Below are positions 22,994 through 37,151 of a DNA stretch of 64,000 nt, piece by piece (position 1 is the stretch's first letter; every line of letters begins with the position of its first letter). The DNA is from Numida meleagris (lineage: Eukaryota > Chordata > Aves > Galliformes > Numididae). The stretch covers positions 146,286,851 through 146,350,850 of the forward strand of contig NC_034410.1 of NCBI RefSeq assembly GCF_002078875.1. Reading direction: 5' to 3'. A program made the translations under genes and the position numbers. Under the pieces are notes generated by a model. The model made no database searches. It saw nothing but the letters and a program-made list of their open reading frames with translations, and had not been told where the DNA came from.

Positions 22994-25964
22994 TGTTTTG
23001 GTGTTGTTTGGCATCGCCAGGAGCTCCCAAATCAAGCCAGTATTATTTGAAATATGGTAGTACTGAATGCGCTAGTCAGGGTGAGGGATTCACTGTGGTC
23101 AGCAACACTCAGACATTCAGAAAAGGATTCATCCCACCCACGTTGAGGGCACATATCTACATCTCAGTCTATCATCTCAGATTTGCTCCCTGCCCAAAAG
23201 AAGAAAAGAAGCATTTTCAGGATACATTTCATTTGACCTTGCTTTGCTATAGATTTTAGACCAAGTACAGGTGATGAAAAGAGCCTTGCATTTCTACATG
23301 GCATGAGCTTTCCTTGCAAAGTGGGGATGTAAAATGAAGATTTGGAGAACTTGGGGTAAAAAACAAAGTTTAGGAGGGGCAGAAGGTGCCTGAAGCCTTT
23401 CTTCCGTACACTCAACCACATTGTCACATATCTCCACAGGCATTAAGTCCTTGCTGTCTTGGCTTTTTCTCCTTCAATTATTCAGGAAATCATGATTAAC
23501 CAATGGCAACCACTGGCGTTAAAAAGAAGTCCTTTAATCTGCTGCTGCCCTTCTGCAAGCATCAGGTCCATGGACTGGAAGAAAGCAGGCATAGCACAAA
23601 CTGAACGGTTACGTTGGTGCTTCCAGATCTCAGGAAACCTCATCTCCAGGCTTAAAAGGCTCTCTAACCTTTGTTCATTTTGCACCCTGCTCTGTCTGCC
23701 TGTTTTCCCTGTCACTTGTGTTCTCTTAATTGCTTAGTTCCTTACGGTGGTGAATTTCTAGCAACATACTTTCCTTTTTCTCTCCCGACTCTTGAAAACA
23801 ATCCACTTAACCTTTGGGGCTGATGGGTTTTCAAAGAGGTGGCGCAGCTGCTGAATCTGAGATGTGTGGAAAGGTGAAAAGAGATTGGACAGAGTCCAGA
23901 GCTACAATCACCCAAAGATACCTCTTTTGAAAGGCTTTGAGAACCCAGACTTCTTCCTGTCCATGGAGACCTGTCCTTGACTTAAAGGCTGTTAATTCTT
24001 AACAAAACACAGCAAGTACAATAATAATGTATTAGACATCACTGTTAATTAAATAGCAAAATGCAGAAATCTTCTTATCTGCAATCGAACCTCAGGATTG
24101 ACACTGTTTATCTTCAGAGCCTCACATGACAGACCACCAAATGAATGTAGCAGGTAGGCAGTTTTCAAAGTAAACAGCATTATCTAATAATTACATGTTT
24201 AATGTTGAAGTTTAAGAAACAGAATTATCTGCCAGTGATTTGCCCAGCGATGGCCATAACTTTGCTCAGTTTAGAAGCAGAATTAGTCTCTGGCTAGAAA
24301 GGACTGAAAGCTAAAATCAATATGCTATTGCTCAAATAAAATGATTAGAGTCCTGTCTTACAGCTTCCGTATGTAGTTTTCTAATATTATCTGCAGTAGG
24401 AAAGTGGGAATAGTAACATCTGCCATGTCAGTATTTCAGGAGAATGCATTGCTTCAGGTTATCTGAGTTCTACCTACTCGTATGTAGATAATATAACATG
24501 CTAGGTACCATAGTATTTAGTGTTCTGAACATACTCCTTTGCATTAAAAACACAGACTATGTCTCTTACTGTGCTTTTCTCTCTTATCTTCCCCTCTGAG
24601 AAAAAGTACATAAATTAGACTGATGATTTAGTTGCATTTTCTTTAACGTATCCATTCCTGAGCACTTGTGTTAGAGAAAGGAAATCAAATACACGTGCTT
24701 CATTCTTGAAACTGTAAGTGTTGCCTGAATTATAAATCACCATTATGAGATTAAAAAAAAAAAAAAGTAATTATCCATTTAAGGCAACTGTAAACCATTT
24801 AGGAGGTGAAACTGAGATTAAGGAATTGGATTTGATAATTTACATAGAGCTTAATCTCAAAATGCAGTTTGCTGCCAAGAAGGTCCAGCAGTGTCTGAAC
24901 GCTTCTCTTCTGACCTCCTGTTTTCCAGAGGCCAATCATGATGAGATGTGGTGACCAGAGAGCCAGAAATAAGCAGTAGCAGAACAGTCCCTCAGGGAGA
25001 GCTATGAGAGGAAACAAGGATGATAAAGACAGAAAAATGGTGATGAAGTTAGCAAACAACAGTAATAACAGAAGGAAAAGTCAATAAATAGAGCATTGAT
25101 TTTCTGATGTTCTTTGTGTGTGTGCAATGCTACTAACTTGGACTTTTTAATCAATTGAGCCAGGCTGTATTGGTTAAGTATTCTTCCTCCAGAATAATAT
25201 TGTACCTTGAATACCTTAGCATCTGAGCTACCTTTGCATATTATTTTAACCTTCATAAAGTTCAGCTGAAAAAGTAGACCTCAACTATTACAACTGAGAG
25301 ATCAGACAGAAATAAAAAAGGAACAACTGTTACAATATTTAAACGAGAAATAATTTCCCCTGTGCCTCAAATTCATCAGTTTGGCTGAATTTATAAAATA
25401 ACTTTCTTTGAGACTAGCAAAAAGCTTGTGATCATTTCTTTTGCTCTTCCTTCACAGCCAGTGGGGAGCTGAAGATAAACAGACTGAAAGAAGGTATTTT
25501 CTGAAGCTTAATAGAAACTTACAACAGGATTAACAATGAATTGAAAAGGGGGCAGCTACAAAGCAGGGACTTTCTGAAGTGTGCTTCAAGAATTCTGTAG
25601 AAAATGTATGTGAATCTGCCAGTCGGGCACAGAGACTCAGTAATTAACACTGAATGCAGAATAAAGTTCCTAGAGAAAAGCAAATTCCAAAGATGAAACT
25701 TAATTCTTGTTTACTTATTTATACCTATCCATAAAAACAGAATGGGAATTCACATTATAATGTACAGAAAGTTCCTTTTAGCAAATGTGTTATTTATTAT
25801 TTACATTCTTTTCCACTTTTTAGCATCCCATTTGAAGGAAACAAATTAACTGGTGGGCCAATGAAGCAACGTGAGCTGGAATACTCTACTCATATGATGC
25901 ATGCACTTGCATAACTTGCATATTTACAGACTCATCTAGTCTCCATTTGGCTCGGAGATGTAAT
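22994..25964. other. Intergenic, CR1-free
   Basis: Three kilobases of AT-rich unique sequence with no gene, tail repeat or RNA that I can recognise. Confidence 0.55.
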
Positions 25965-26775
25965 TGCAGAATTGTAGAGTCATTAAGGTTAGAAAAGATC
26001 TCTAAGTTCAAGTCCAACCATCAACCCATCCCTACCATGCCCACTAAACTGTGGATCTCAGTGTCACATCTGAACTTTTCTTGGGCACCTCTAGGGACAG
26101 TGACTCTACCGTCTCCCCAGGCAGCCTGTTCCAATGCCTGACCACTCTTTCTGAGAATAATTTCTCCTAATATCCAACCTGAACCTCCCTTCTTCTCCTA
26201 TTGCTAGTTATCTGGGAGAAGAAGCTGACACCCGCCTCTCCACAGTCTCCTTCCAGGGAGTTGTAGGGAGCAATAAGGTCTCCTCTGAGCCTCTTCTTCT
26301 CCAGACTCCCAGTTCCATCAGCTGCTCCTCATAAGACTTGTGCTCCAGACCCCTCACAGCTTTGTTGCTCTTCTCTGGACATGCTCTGAGGTTCTCAATG
26401 TCTTTTTTGCAGTGAGGAGCCCAAAACAAGACAGTACTTGAGGTGTGGCCTTACCAGAGATGAGTACAGAGGGACAATCACCTCCCTGCTCCTGATGGCT
26501 ACACTGGATACAAGCCAGGATGCTACAAGTCTTCTTCGCCACCTGAGCACACTGCTGGCTTATGATCAGTCAAACATCAACCAGTACCTCCTGATCCTCC
26601 TCCTGTGTGCAGATTTCCAGCCACTCTACCCCAGGCCTTTAGCATTGCATAGAATTGTCATGATCAAAGTGAAGGACTCAGCACATGGTCTTGCTGAAGC
26701 TGATAGAATTTACCTCAGCCCATCAATCCAGCCTATCTAGAACCCCCAGAGAGATCAACATCTCCAGCAAACAAG
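25965..26775 (-). mobile_element. CR1 fragment, about 800 bp, degraded coding end
   Basis: From a 3' tail near 25965 it reads back through the ORF2 C-terminus (GTCTCCTCTGAGCCTCTTC, CTTTGTTGCTCTTCTCTGGA, ACCAGAGATGAGTACAGAGG) to the RT-side block ending near AGATCAACATCTCC. Frames are broken, with small deletions near the 5' end. Confidence 0.88.
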
Positions 26776-28382
26776 TTCCTCTCACATCCTTGTTCTGCCT
26801 TTAACACATTTGTGTGTGCACATTTTCCAAAAGAGATTATATTGATTCCTTCCCCTTATTGGACATTATGTGTGCCAAACACGTCACTTTCTTACTGCTC
26901 ATTTATACCATCCCATACCCCTGGATAAACAAGGGTTGCTATTTGTTGTTTATATTTTCTCCTTGCACGCCAATATCCAAAGGTCTCACTGTTATTTATA
27001 ACGTTAATTGTTGGGACACCCTTTGAAGCTCAAACTTCTCACCATATTGCACAGAAATGAACTGAAGGAAAGACAAAATTAAGTGAAGTTACACTGTAGA
27101 AAACTCAGAAATTCAGCGTTCTCACTGATCATTGGATCTAAGTGTTCTGCATTTACACTCAATGCTATTTCCTTTTGCCTTTCTTCAGGAGATACAATTT
27201 GTAGATACAGATATGCACAGTCCATATATATATACCCATACATATACATAAATATATACAAGGACTATATTTATACATAAACTACCTCTGCTATGTATAG
27301 ACAGGGAGACAATGATGATGCCAAACTGTTATATGTAAGAAACCAAGCATGATAGAAAGAGCCCCCAAAATCCCTCTTGTTCATCTTTCTTCCAGGCACC
27401 CATCCATGTCGCGTTCATCAGGAGCCCCACAACTCTGCTGTGTGATAATTATAAATGTCAGAAAGCACATTCCTTCTGCACCAAAATTAGGAAGCAAATT
27501 GAATCGAGTGGGGTGTGTCATCTTATTTTTGGTTTTGGAGACTTCCTTGGGTTTAATATCTACATAGGTGGCAGCTGTTGTTCCTTCTCCCCTTTAGATG
27601 TATCGCATCCATCACCTCAAGTGATCTTTTATTGTCACACCTGAGAGCGCCTTTCAAAGCCAGAGGGAGTAAAAGGGACATACTTATCATGAATTGAGGA
27701 GGAATTTGCACCTATTCACAACACTTGTCCAGCCTGAAAGGAACTGGCCACCAATGGGTGGAGATGTAAAACCTCATGGAGAGGTTATCCCCAAAATGAA
27801 GATATCAGCAGGGAGGGGAGAAGTGTGACTGAGATAGCTCCCTTACGCAAACTGTAGGAGGATTAGTCAGAGCCACTTCCAGCTGACAAATCTCAGAGGA
27901 ATTCATTCACACTTGCAGGTAAGATGTATGGGAGCTTTGGAACTGGAAAGATCTGTATTTTTTCAGAAATGAGTACAGTATATTACTCATTAGTGTGTAT
28001 TATCTTCCCCAGTTGCTCTATGCCAGCCTTGTAAAGAAGAGATTATAGTCATCCCTGGGGAGGAAAAATCACATTCAAATCCCTTCTCTGTTTTCACTGA
28101 AGCCTGTCTGAAACTCTGGGAAGGACTTTTTGTTCTCCCCCCAATCAATAGGTCTTAGCTCAGATAACTTGAAAGTCAGGTATGTTTATTTTCTTTTTTA
28201 AATTAAAATATGTGCATTTGAAATTGTGCAGTTTTGTTTAGAACAAAGCAAAACATATTTCTGTGAAGTGCTTGCTTGACACAGTCAATGCAAAAAAAAA
28301 AAAAATACAACCAAGAAAGGAAATAAAAAACATACTTAGTGAGTTTCTTCAGTAAACTCTCTTGGTTCAAACTTCACATTGA
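26776..28382. other. Intergenic with TA-rich simple sequence
   Basis: Only the TA/CATA tract and a short A run (about 28292-28304) stand out. Confidence 0.55.
27219..27280. repeat. TA/CATA-rich simple sequence
   Basis: Imperfect TATA and ATACATA repeats make a low-complexity AT tract. Confidence 0.8.
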
Positions 28383-28500
28383 GAATCATAGAATCATTTG
28401 AGTTGGAAGGGACCTTTAAAGGTCAGCTTATCCAACTCCTCTGCAATGAACACGGACATCTACAGATGGATAAGGGAGCTCAGAACCTGGTCCAGAGAAT
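28383..28500 (-). mobile_element. CR1 3' end
   Basis: GAATCATAGAATCATTTGAG, then GGAAGGGACCTTTAAAGGTC and CTCCTCTGCAATGAACA. It may extend weakly to about 28600. Confidence 0.85.
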
Positions 28501-28863
28501 TTTTAGGATTATAGCAGAGTCTCAGTCCTTTCTCAGGTCTTTTAAATGCTGGTAGAGTGCCTGTCCCATGTTGGAGTAAAGCTCTTCCTTGTCTTAACAA
28601 TTAAGTTGTTCTTTTTTGCATGATATATTCACAGCAAGCATAAATAGAGACCATACTTGCTGCTTGTGTGTGCCACCCAGAAGGTGATAAAGCCTATTCA
28701 CTGCTATCTTCCCTTGAGTGAATGTTTACACGTTCCTATTCAGAGCACAGCAGCATCAATGGGCAGAAGCCATTGATGGGCAGAAGTGTCCTCTGTGAAG
28801 CACTTTTATTCTTGAGAAACAGGTTTCCTTCATGAAGAGAGGGGAGTTTAACACACAGCCTGG

Positions 28864-29061
28864 TTCATAGAATCATTATGGTTGGGAAAGACCACTAAGG
28901 CCATCTAGTTCGATTGTCAACCCATCTCTGCTGTGTCCCTAAATGCCACATCTCCATGTTTCTTGAAAACCTCCAGGGATGGTGACTCCACCACCTCCTT
29001 GGGCTGCCTGTTCCAATGCCTCAGCACTCTTTCTGAGAAGTTTTTCTAATATCCAATATGG
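28864..29061 (-). mobile_element. CR1 3' end
   Basis: TCATAGAATCATTATGGTTG, then GGATGGTGACTCCACCACC and the CCTGTTCCAATGCCTCAGCA block. The 5' limit is at TTCTAATATCCAAT. Confidence 0.9.
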
Positions 29062-32000
29062 GTTGGAACTACTCAGAACCTCCAAGGAGTTATTAAGGTT
29101 TTCCTCTAAATACAAAACAGTGACTAAACAAAACTCCATTAAAATATTTAGCCAATATCTTTAGAGAAACATGTAACAAATTTATTGCTGTGGCAACTCA
29201 AAGAGACTCAATACCACAGAGAGGCAGAAAGGAAAATTCAGCCAGCCTTTTGTTTCCTTCACAAAGCCAAAATGAATCCAGCAAATACGTTTATAGCATT
29301 AAGTAGCTGTATCAAGGCTATTACTGCTCGTTATTAGCCACTTCAGTGCTGAGATTAGCATGGAGAATTTGCCAGACATAGCAGGGGTGGCACAAAGGGC
29401 CTTGATTGTTCCTAGAAAGCAGCAGAATTTCTTTGCTGGTTTGAATGGGCTTCAGAAGGAGGCTGAGCAGGCATACAAATATACAGAGCACATGTGAATA
29501 GATGCATGTATCTGTAGATTGATTATCTTCTGATTGAGTCCATCACTATCTTCCAACACCTTTTCAGTATAAAACAGTGCATCCTTTAGGCCAAAATGTA
29601 TTTTGTGAACTTAATGACTGTTTCATCAAGGAAGAGAATTTCTGTGCTCAAAGCTGTCCTCCTTTCCAGTCCCTCAATATCTTCTTCACACTCTCTTGAT
29701 TTGTGCTTGTGCTCAAGTTAAGCTCTCCAAACTCAACAGAATTTGAAGAAGTAAAGAAACAAAAGTAAGTGAAGAATCAGCATTCAGTAGGAGAAACTGT
29801 CTCTTGAAGAGACAATTTGTTGGTGACTACTTGATAGATAGAAGCATGAAATTGGCATGCACAGTGGTAAGATACCATGAGATTCATCATCTGAATCTTG
29901 ACCATCTGAAAGACACAGAAAGACTACAGCCACTGCCTTCCCAGATGCCACATCTTCCACATCCAAACCAGTGGAACATCAGTCTTTGTCCCCTACCAAA
30001 AGTGGCTGCTGACTGGGATCTCAGGACAAGTACTTTTGTTACCAGACCATTTCTGAGCCTCAGTTATTCTCCCTGCTTGGACTCTGTGAGGTGGGTGGAC
30101 TATTTCCATCAACTGATTTGTGAGGTAAAAAAACATTAATGCTCATAGGAACTTCAGGCACACTCACAATGAGCATCATGACTCTCTAGATAGACTTGCA
30201 GACACCAGATAATGTTTCTCAACCACCCAAACTTCAATTTCCGAACTAGGCAAAATTTTATAGAGTTCCAACCTGTCTTTTACTTCTTTAATCTAAATGA
30301 ATCTGAAATAAAAATAATTAACCAATAACCTCAAATTTTAACAGAAGTGATTTAATGAATCTTGAGTGCAATATTGGATAGGCTCACATCATCCATCAAT
30401 ATAATGTATCCCTTTCGGATGGAGCATGATTCATTATTTGTAATTTGATAGTATTCAATAGCTCCTAATGAAACAAGGTCATGCTAGCCAGCACACTGGA
30501 TTGAAATAAATTCATATGTTTTCTAAAGTATCAAAAAAGCTTGGTATGAAATATTCAAGTTTTCAGGGCCTTCGGTCAGCACTAGTAATTGGCAGCCAGG
30601 CAAGTGCATAGGAACCACATCCATTTTAAGACAACGTGTGAAAACATTAAGGGTTACATTTTGGTAGCTGCAGTTCTCACAGTTAAAACTCAGTTGACGC
30701 ATTTTCCATATTCTTATTATGGATAGCAAAGAGATGCTTTTTCTTTGCTTATTTATATCCTCATAATTCTAAAAGCTGAGAAATATATGGAGAGAACCTC
30801 CTTGCAATGATGAAAAAGTGCTATGATTTGGGTTCTGTAACCCAAAGAGGCCCAATTTTCTGTATATAATGTGTGATCTGCAGGTTACAAAGTTCTGAAT
30901 AGTTTATCTCAATATAATATTATTCAAATACTAAAGATTAGTAGTGTTCTGAGGATGAAGGACTATGTTGAGCCTTTGGCACATCTTCAATTGTCTTGTG
31001 TAACCCTGGAGATGCTGCAAAGGGTTGTAGTAAAGGTTGTAGTAAAGTGATAGTGTGTGAAGGGTAAGACTGATTGTCTATAGTCCGATGAGATTTAAAT
31101 TAGATCAATAAATACATTGCAGTATTGCAGCAACTCCTTCAGTTCTTGCAAGAGTTTCAGGGACAGTGCTGATTTACTGTGTATTTTGGAGGCCTCACAC
31201 ACACTACTGAGACATACAAAACACCAGAGCAAGAATCTCTGAAGTCTTTGAGGGATTGAAGTGTCCAAATTTCCATTAACCAGGAGAAAAATAGGAAATG
31301 CAAACCCCAGTGGTAGCTTTCTAATCTTAGTAAGTGCAAATTTCTCATTGTTTTGCAAACTAGTGACATTAAATTACTTTTTCTCCCTATAAAACCACTC
31401 AACACTGCACAGGATATATGGGAAAATTGTTTCCATGGGCTACAAGGAAATGTGGAAGAACAGAGGAGAGGACATTTGTTGGAGATGGATTTTTATTTAC
31501 AGGCTTTTTCATGGGATTCATGACTTCTCCTTTCATTTATGTTCTTAAATTTTCCTATCTATCCTTGTCACCCTACAGCTCAAAAATATGAGTGGTAAAC
31601 AAGGCACTCTGCCCCTTGCTCTACTAACTACACTGATTCTCATCTGGAGTAATTTCCTGTTTAAAGTCTCAGAGCCTCAGGAATCCCTGTGAGAAAAGCA
31701 GAAGTAATAGGATTAGGAGATGTTGCCTGTAGTCAGTAGTGGTGCTCTGGGCAGCTGACACCTCCTGGTCAGGGAGCTCAACGTGAAAAAGAAAGGATGG
31801 AAAATTACATAGCCCATGAAAAACGCCGGATGGATGATTAAGCAGAGGTCATTGTTGAAACAACATTTGACATCTTGGCCACAATTCTAAATCTGATTCA
31901 GGTCTTTTATTTATTACCCTAAACTCCTTCCATCTATAGCTGTTACTTGACAATCAATGGCATGCTTTTATTTTTACTTTTCAAAAAGGGAACATTTTCT

Positions 32001-33713
32001 GGAAATAGGATTGCCAGGCATGGAACAAGCCACATTCATGCCATAATTCTCTTGTCCTTCAAAACAAGATGACAATTTCCAAATTGTGATTGGGATGGTT
32101 TCTGACCCAGGATGAGTACCCAGTCGTGCTCAAGAGTTGCTGAGGAGGGTGCTACTTGGTCCAGGAGGATGCTTAGTAATCCAGCGGGGTACTCTTTTTA
32201 ATTCACTGTTACAGACAAAGCCAGAACAAAACAGGTCATGGTTTAACAGCAAAGGCCAAGCAGATGATTACTGGTGTGAAATGTGTTGCAAATATTAAAG
32301 TACGCATCACATATTGCAAATGCGTTGAGAGGAGGTTTTTTGTATGCTTCTAGGAGACCTGCCAAATTTCGCATTAGTTAACCATTTATTCAGCTGTCAG
32401 CAGTGACACATCAACCTCTTAAAAGTGTTAAAAGAGACATTATTGTTCCTTCTTTGCACTGCAAAACAGATTCTGTATTGTCCAACCAAAGCATTCACAT
32501 AGCCCTGCTGTTTGGTGTGCCCACTGTGGCAAGGCTTGAGGCATGCTCTTGAAACTCTCTACTCTGCAGCGAACAGGCATTACAGCAGGACAACCCATCT
32601 TCAAAGACAGGGCTAGGGATGTGGGGTCTCAGATTCAACCTGATATTTCCCTTTCAGAAACAGGGATAAAATTAGAAATGGCATTGCTTGGTTCATTAGC
32701 TTTGCCTGGGGATCTCTAGTGGTAGGGAACATTCCTCATTAATGAGCTAGAGGAGAGGCAGAGAGGTAAGCAGGACTTTTCCCATGCTCTGTCTGCAGTG
32801 CTCTCCTACACCATTCACAAGGGTGGCACCTGAGTGTTTTGCAAGCATTACTGAATCTCCTCACATCTCTTGACAATATTTATTGTGCATGACTTATTAA
32901 ATACAATCCAGACCATGGGAATCTAAGAGGAATTCAAAGATCCATTTGTACTGTGGCACAGTCACTTCTGTTCTATTCAGTCCTCTTGGGCACAGTTGGA
33001 AACACGAGAATTACCCATTTAAGTGTAATAAAATCAAACCCATGTAAGCTATTACTTGCTATTAAAGCTTTATGTAATGTGCAGTAAGGAAGAAAGCAAG
33101 GTTCATGTTCTTTTCTTTTCAACCTGCAATAAAGACATGTATGAAGTACTTTGAATAGTTCCAGTAAAAATCTTGAGGAAAGTAGGTCATGAGGAGTTCT
33201 CTGGAGGATAGCAAAAGGCTTCTTATGTAAGCTGGAATTTCCCACTTGCTTCCTGGTAAACACTGCATTATTTCCCATCTGATTGACACTTAGCGTGGGA
33301 TGGTTTCTGTTGCACAGCCAACCACACCTCACCCTGATGGTGAGGACATTTGTAAAGAGCAGAACTGGATGATTCACAAAAGAGGAAGAAAGCCCAGAGG
33401 AATTTGTTCACTTCCCTCAGCACGCATCACAGGGAGATGACCATGACTGCCCTGGGAGATGATGTGTGAATCTCTGAAACCTCCCATTTATTGCTTTGGC
33501 CATATTCAACATATTCTCACTCCAACCTCTCAGCCTTTTCTACACCCTTCAGTCTTCCTCCTAAACAGGCTCCTTTCAAATAGACTTGCTATTAATTTCA
33601 TCAACTCCTTAAGACCCTTTCTTACTCTGGCTGTTCCCAGACATTTTTCAACGCAGATCCTATCCTGAAACTTCAAGAGAAAGTAACTTTAAAACTGAAT
33701 ATATTCCCAGGGG

Positions 33714-33747
33714 AAAAACAAAACAAAACAAAACAAAACAAAACAAA
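33714..33747. repeat. (AAAAC)n microsatellite
   Basis: About six uninterrupted AAAAC units. Confidence 0.95.
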
Positions 33748-34732
33748 TTTTCACTATTTTTGCATTTTTTCTTATTTGTTTTTTAAGAAAAGAATGCAAC
33801 TTTCCTTGACCAGTTAGGGACATCTGTATTTTTCTCTGAGGAGGAAGAGCTTTACATATTATTTTTATACTTCTTGAGAAGCCACTGTTGTTCTACTGTG
33901 TTCTTAACTTTCTTCAAAGGGAAGATAATTATAAAAAGGTATATTGTTATAAATAAGCTCATAGGAATCTGTATTCTTCTAAATCTGTGTATATGTTCCT
34001 TACATTATATCCTAGATAAAGCTGGAGTGGTGGCGTAATACATATAATGGGATGAGTTAAATGTCAGCACAGAGTGGGCGAATCTGGTGTTATTCCAAAC
34101 ATTCTAGCAGGGTAGAGAATTTCAACAATTCGCTGATAAATAAAGGCAAGTGGCTTCAAATAATGTTTTATCCTTTTAAGGATGTTCTATTCCTGAAGAC
34201 TTTAATGTTTCAAAGTAAAAGAAATTCATAAGAAATTTCCATTTCCTCTATTAATCTCTGACAAGGAATTACCAGTTTTAGAAACCTTGTACCCACCCTC
34301 TTCTGGAGGTGTCCTGATTTTATTCCACATTTGCTCTTGCTAAGAAATAGCATCACTGCTTTCAATAGAGTTTCAAGGAATTCCAAAAAGAGATAGAATA
34401 TCAGCAAATTAGACCAGGAATGCCAATTCTGGGTCTTTGGTCTTCTCAATCTTTAGAATTTTTTATGCTCAGATCTAAAAATCTTTATTTGCTGGACTTT
34501 TTCTCCTATGGGTTCAGGACATGACTTTGGCTCTGCATTTTCCAACCCTCTCTAAATCACAAAGACCTTTTTCAAGAAAAGATTTATTTGTCATAACTCA
34601 TGGGATTAAGGGAAATGACTGTGTGCCATAGCTAAACAGTATTTCCACGAAATGACATTGCTTACTTCTGCTCTTGGTATACAGAGATGAGATTGTACTG
34701 TGACAAAGTGAAAAGGTCAAAGAGGCTAATTT

Positions 34733-34760
34733 GTAATTAAAGGGATGTAATTAAAGGGAT
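34733..34760. repeat. 14-bp tandem duplication GTAATTAAAGGGAT
   Basis: Two exact adjacent copies lie in CR1-free DNA. Each contains TAATTA, a homeodomain-type core. Confidence 0.85.
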
Positions 34761-35643
34761 GAGTCATTCCATAAGCAAGCTGTGAACCTTAGCTCATCTC
34801 TTATCCAGGCGCATATACTGGTGTCTATTAGAAGCAGAGAGATGGAGACTTGCTTCATTTGAATGTTAAACATCTGTCTGGGACCTCATCTGCTCAGTAG
34901 AAAAACAGACCCTATAGACTTCATAAATAGGCTTTGCAGACAGTCCCTGCAAACCAGTTCTACCTATAGTCACTCTTTCTTCTCCATGCAATCACTTCTT
35001 CGTGTCACATTTATTCTGAGTGTCATTTACCAAAAAGCAGAGTTTTCCTGATGAGGGCACATCTGAGAACCTGTTGAGAGAGGTGCACTGGAATGTTTTC
35101 AGTTCAGGAAGGAAATCATCACAATGTAATGAAAGAGCAAAGCAACACTAAGGAGTTGTGAGAAATGTCACAGCCTTGGGACATAAGAATACGGCCAAGT
35201 GCAGGGTGAGAGAGAGAAGATTTAAATTCTCCAGTGTTTGGCCAACACTGAGAAGGAAGAGATGAAGCCATACACACGAAATAAGAGAAAATCTTCTGAA
35301 GGTATCTGCTACCTTCTCTCTTCTCAGTGATGGTCCTATGACTATGCATGACTGGGTTTGCATGAAGGGACAAAAGGTCTTTTTGCTAAAATGATCATTT
35401 TCTGGCAGCTGGTGAAACCTGAAGGTTCTCAAGGACATCTGAGTCTTTTGCAGAAGACTGGCTGATTCAGCACAGGGTCCGGGGGAAGCCTGTGCCCTTC
35501 TGCCTAGATGCTGGAGTCCTGGTGGGACACACCAGCACATCTCAGCTGTTTCTATATGCTAGTGTGTGCTCAGATTTGTCCATCTCAGTTGGTGTCAAAG
35601 TACACGTTATCATCAGCAGAGACATTCACAGCAGCATCAGCTT

Positions 35644-35745
35644 TCACAGAATTGTAAAGGTTGGTAAAGACCTCCAAGATCATCTAGTCCAACTGCCAAC
35701 CCATCACCACCATGCCCACTCTTAGAATCATAGAATCATTAAGAC
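35644..35745 (-). mobile_element. Tandem CR1 3' terminal units
   Basis: A 77-bp unit (35644-35720) ends at CCATGCCCACT. It is followed at once by the tail of a second unit (35721-35745, CTTAGAATCATAGAATCATT). Confidence 0.85.
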
Positions 35746-37151
35746 TTTGTGAACCTTTGAACAAGATGAAAGTTTTTGCTTTAGGATACAAATAAAGCTT
35801 TCATAAATTCCACTGATTTCACTGGTAAATCCAAATAGAGATACTTTCATGAGAGGCGCACATATTTACTCAAAGGAATTCCAACTAAAGTTTCCTTTTA
35901 ATATCATTTTCCTTTCAGGTCAATGTTTGTATGTCAAGCAAAAGGAACAAGGTGAAACAAATACCGATATAATGGGAGGAAAAGTCTTCTCCACTTGTTC
36001 TACAAACCTTGGACTAAAAATGGCCCCTCTGGCAAAGATTTCTTGGGAGCTAAAGTCATCTAGTGATGCCAGACCACAAAATGAAGTGACTTCTGCACAG
36101 ACACCTTCTATTCTGCCACCAAAAGCTGGATAGAGAGGGAGAAGTAGCAACAATGTAAGTGATTGACACGAAGTCCACAATAGTGATTCTGTCAGGATCC
36201 ATGGTTTATGAGCACAGTATATTCTGTTCATAGGCCCATAGTCAGTGCCTAGCCAGTGTCTAGCCAATCCAGATAGACACTTGGTTATCTGAAGTTTCAC
36301 AGCCTTTCTGTATGCATCATTTGGATCCTGATGGCCTGAGAGGAGCTCCTTTCCTTCCAGGAGAGGATTGTTGCAGACAACATGGATATCTGGTTGTAGG
36401 AGATGATGGCTGCTAGCATGGCACATTTTCAGTCACTGTTTATTGAACACATCAGGAGAAGATATGTTTCTACTATCAACACCAACAAGCAGAATAACTC
36501 CTGTAACAGAAATTATGGCTCTCTCAGTTTAATGCCATTCTCCTCAAGTGGAAGCTATCTGGTTGTTGTATTGTCCATTCATGCGAAGCTGTGTTACCTT
36601 GGGTTTGTCATGGATCTCAGGAAAAAAAAAAAAAAAAGAAAAGCAAAGGCAGATGTGTATGAGCAAGCTCTCCAGAGCTAATATCATCCAACAAAATTTT
36701 TGGCTGGCTCATCTAATTAGAAAGGAAAAAGATACTTCCACTAATGGCAATATACACACACGACTATATATAAACATATATATAGGACTGTGAAAGGAAG
36801 AAGCTCTTATTTCTAATTAACTGCCTGGCTCTTCTGGCTGTACTCCAGATTGATCTGACAGATGGAGACAGGCCACTCTTCTCTATCCTCCTTGTATTCA
36901 TGTTCTAACCAGAAGCAAATGTCTCCTCCATTCATTGCAGAATTGGCTGAAGCCCATGGCCAGCCCTTCTACTGTGTTTTTTATTAAGTCATTAATATCT
37001 GAATTCTGGTTCATTAACGCACAGGTCGTTGAAGGTCTCCAGTGTAATTAATTCCTCAACTGGCAGTAAATTTTTCTGTTCAAGCTAAACTGAGACTGGT
37101 TTGTGATGGTAGCTTATGAAGAGCTGTATGTAAGGAAAACTGCAAAGCAAA
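35746..37151. other. Intergenic with one longish minus-strand open frame
   Basis: A 168-codon minus frame (35920-36426) has no recognised motif and may be chance. An A run lies near 36622-36637. Confidence 0.5.

Larger units (their letters stand above)
29062..35643. other. Long CR1-free intergenic stretch
   Basis: About 6.6 kb without a recognisable CR1. It holds the (AAAAC)n microsatellite and the 14-bp TAATTA duplication. No exon is recognised. Confidence 0.55.
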
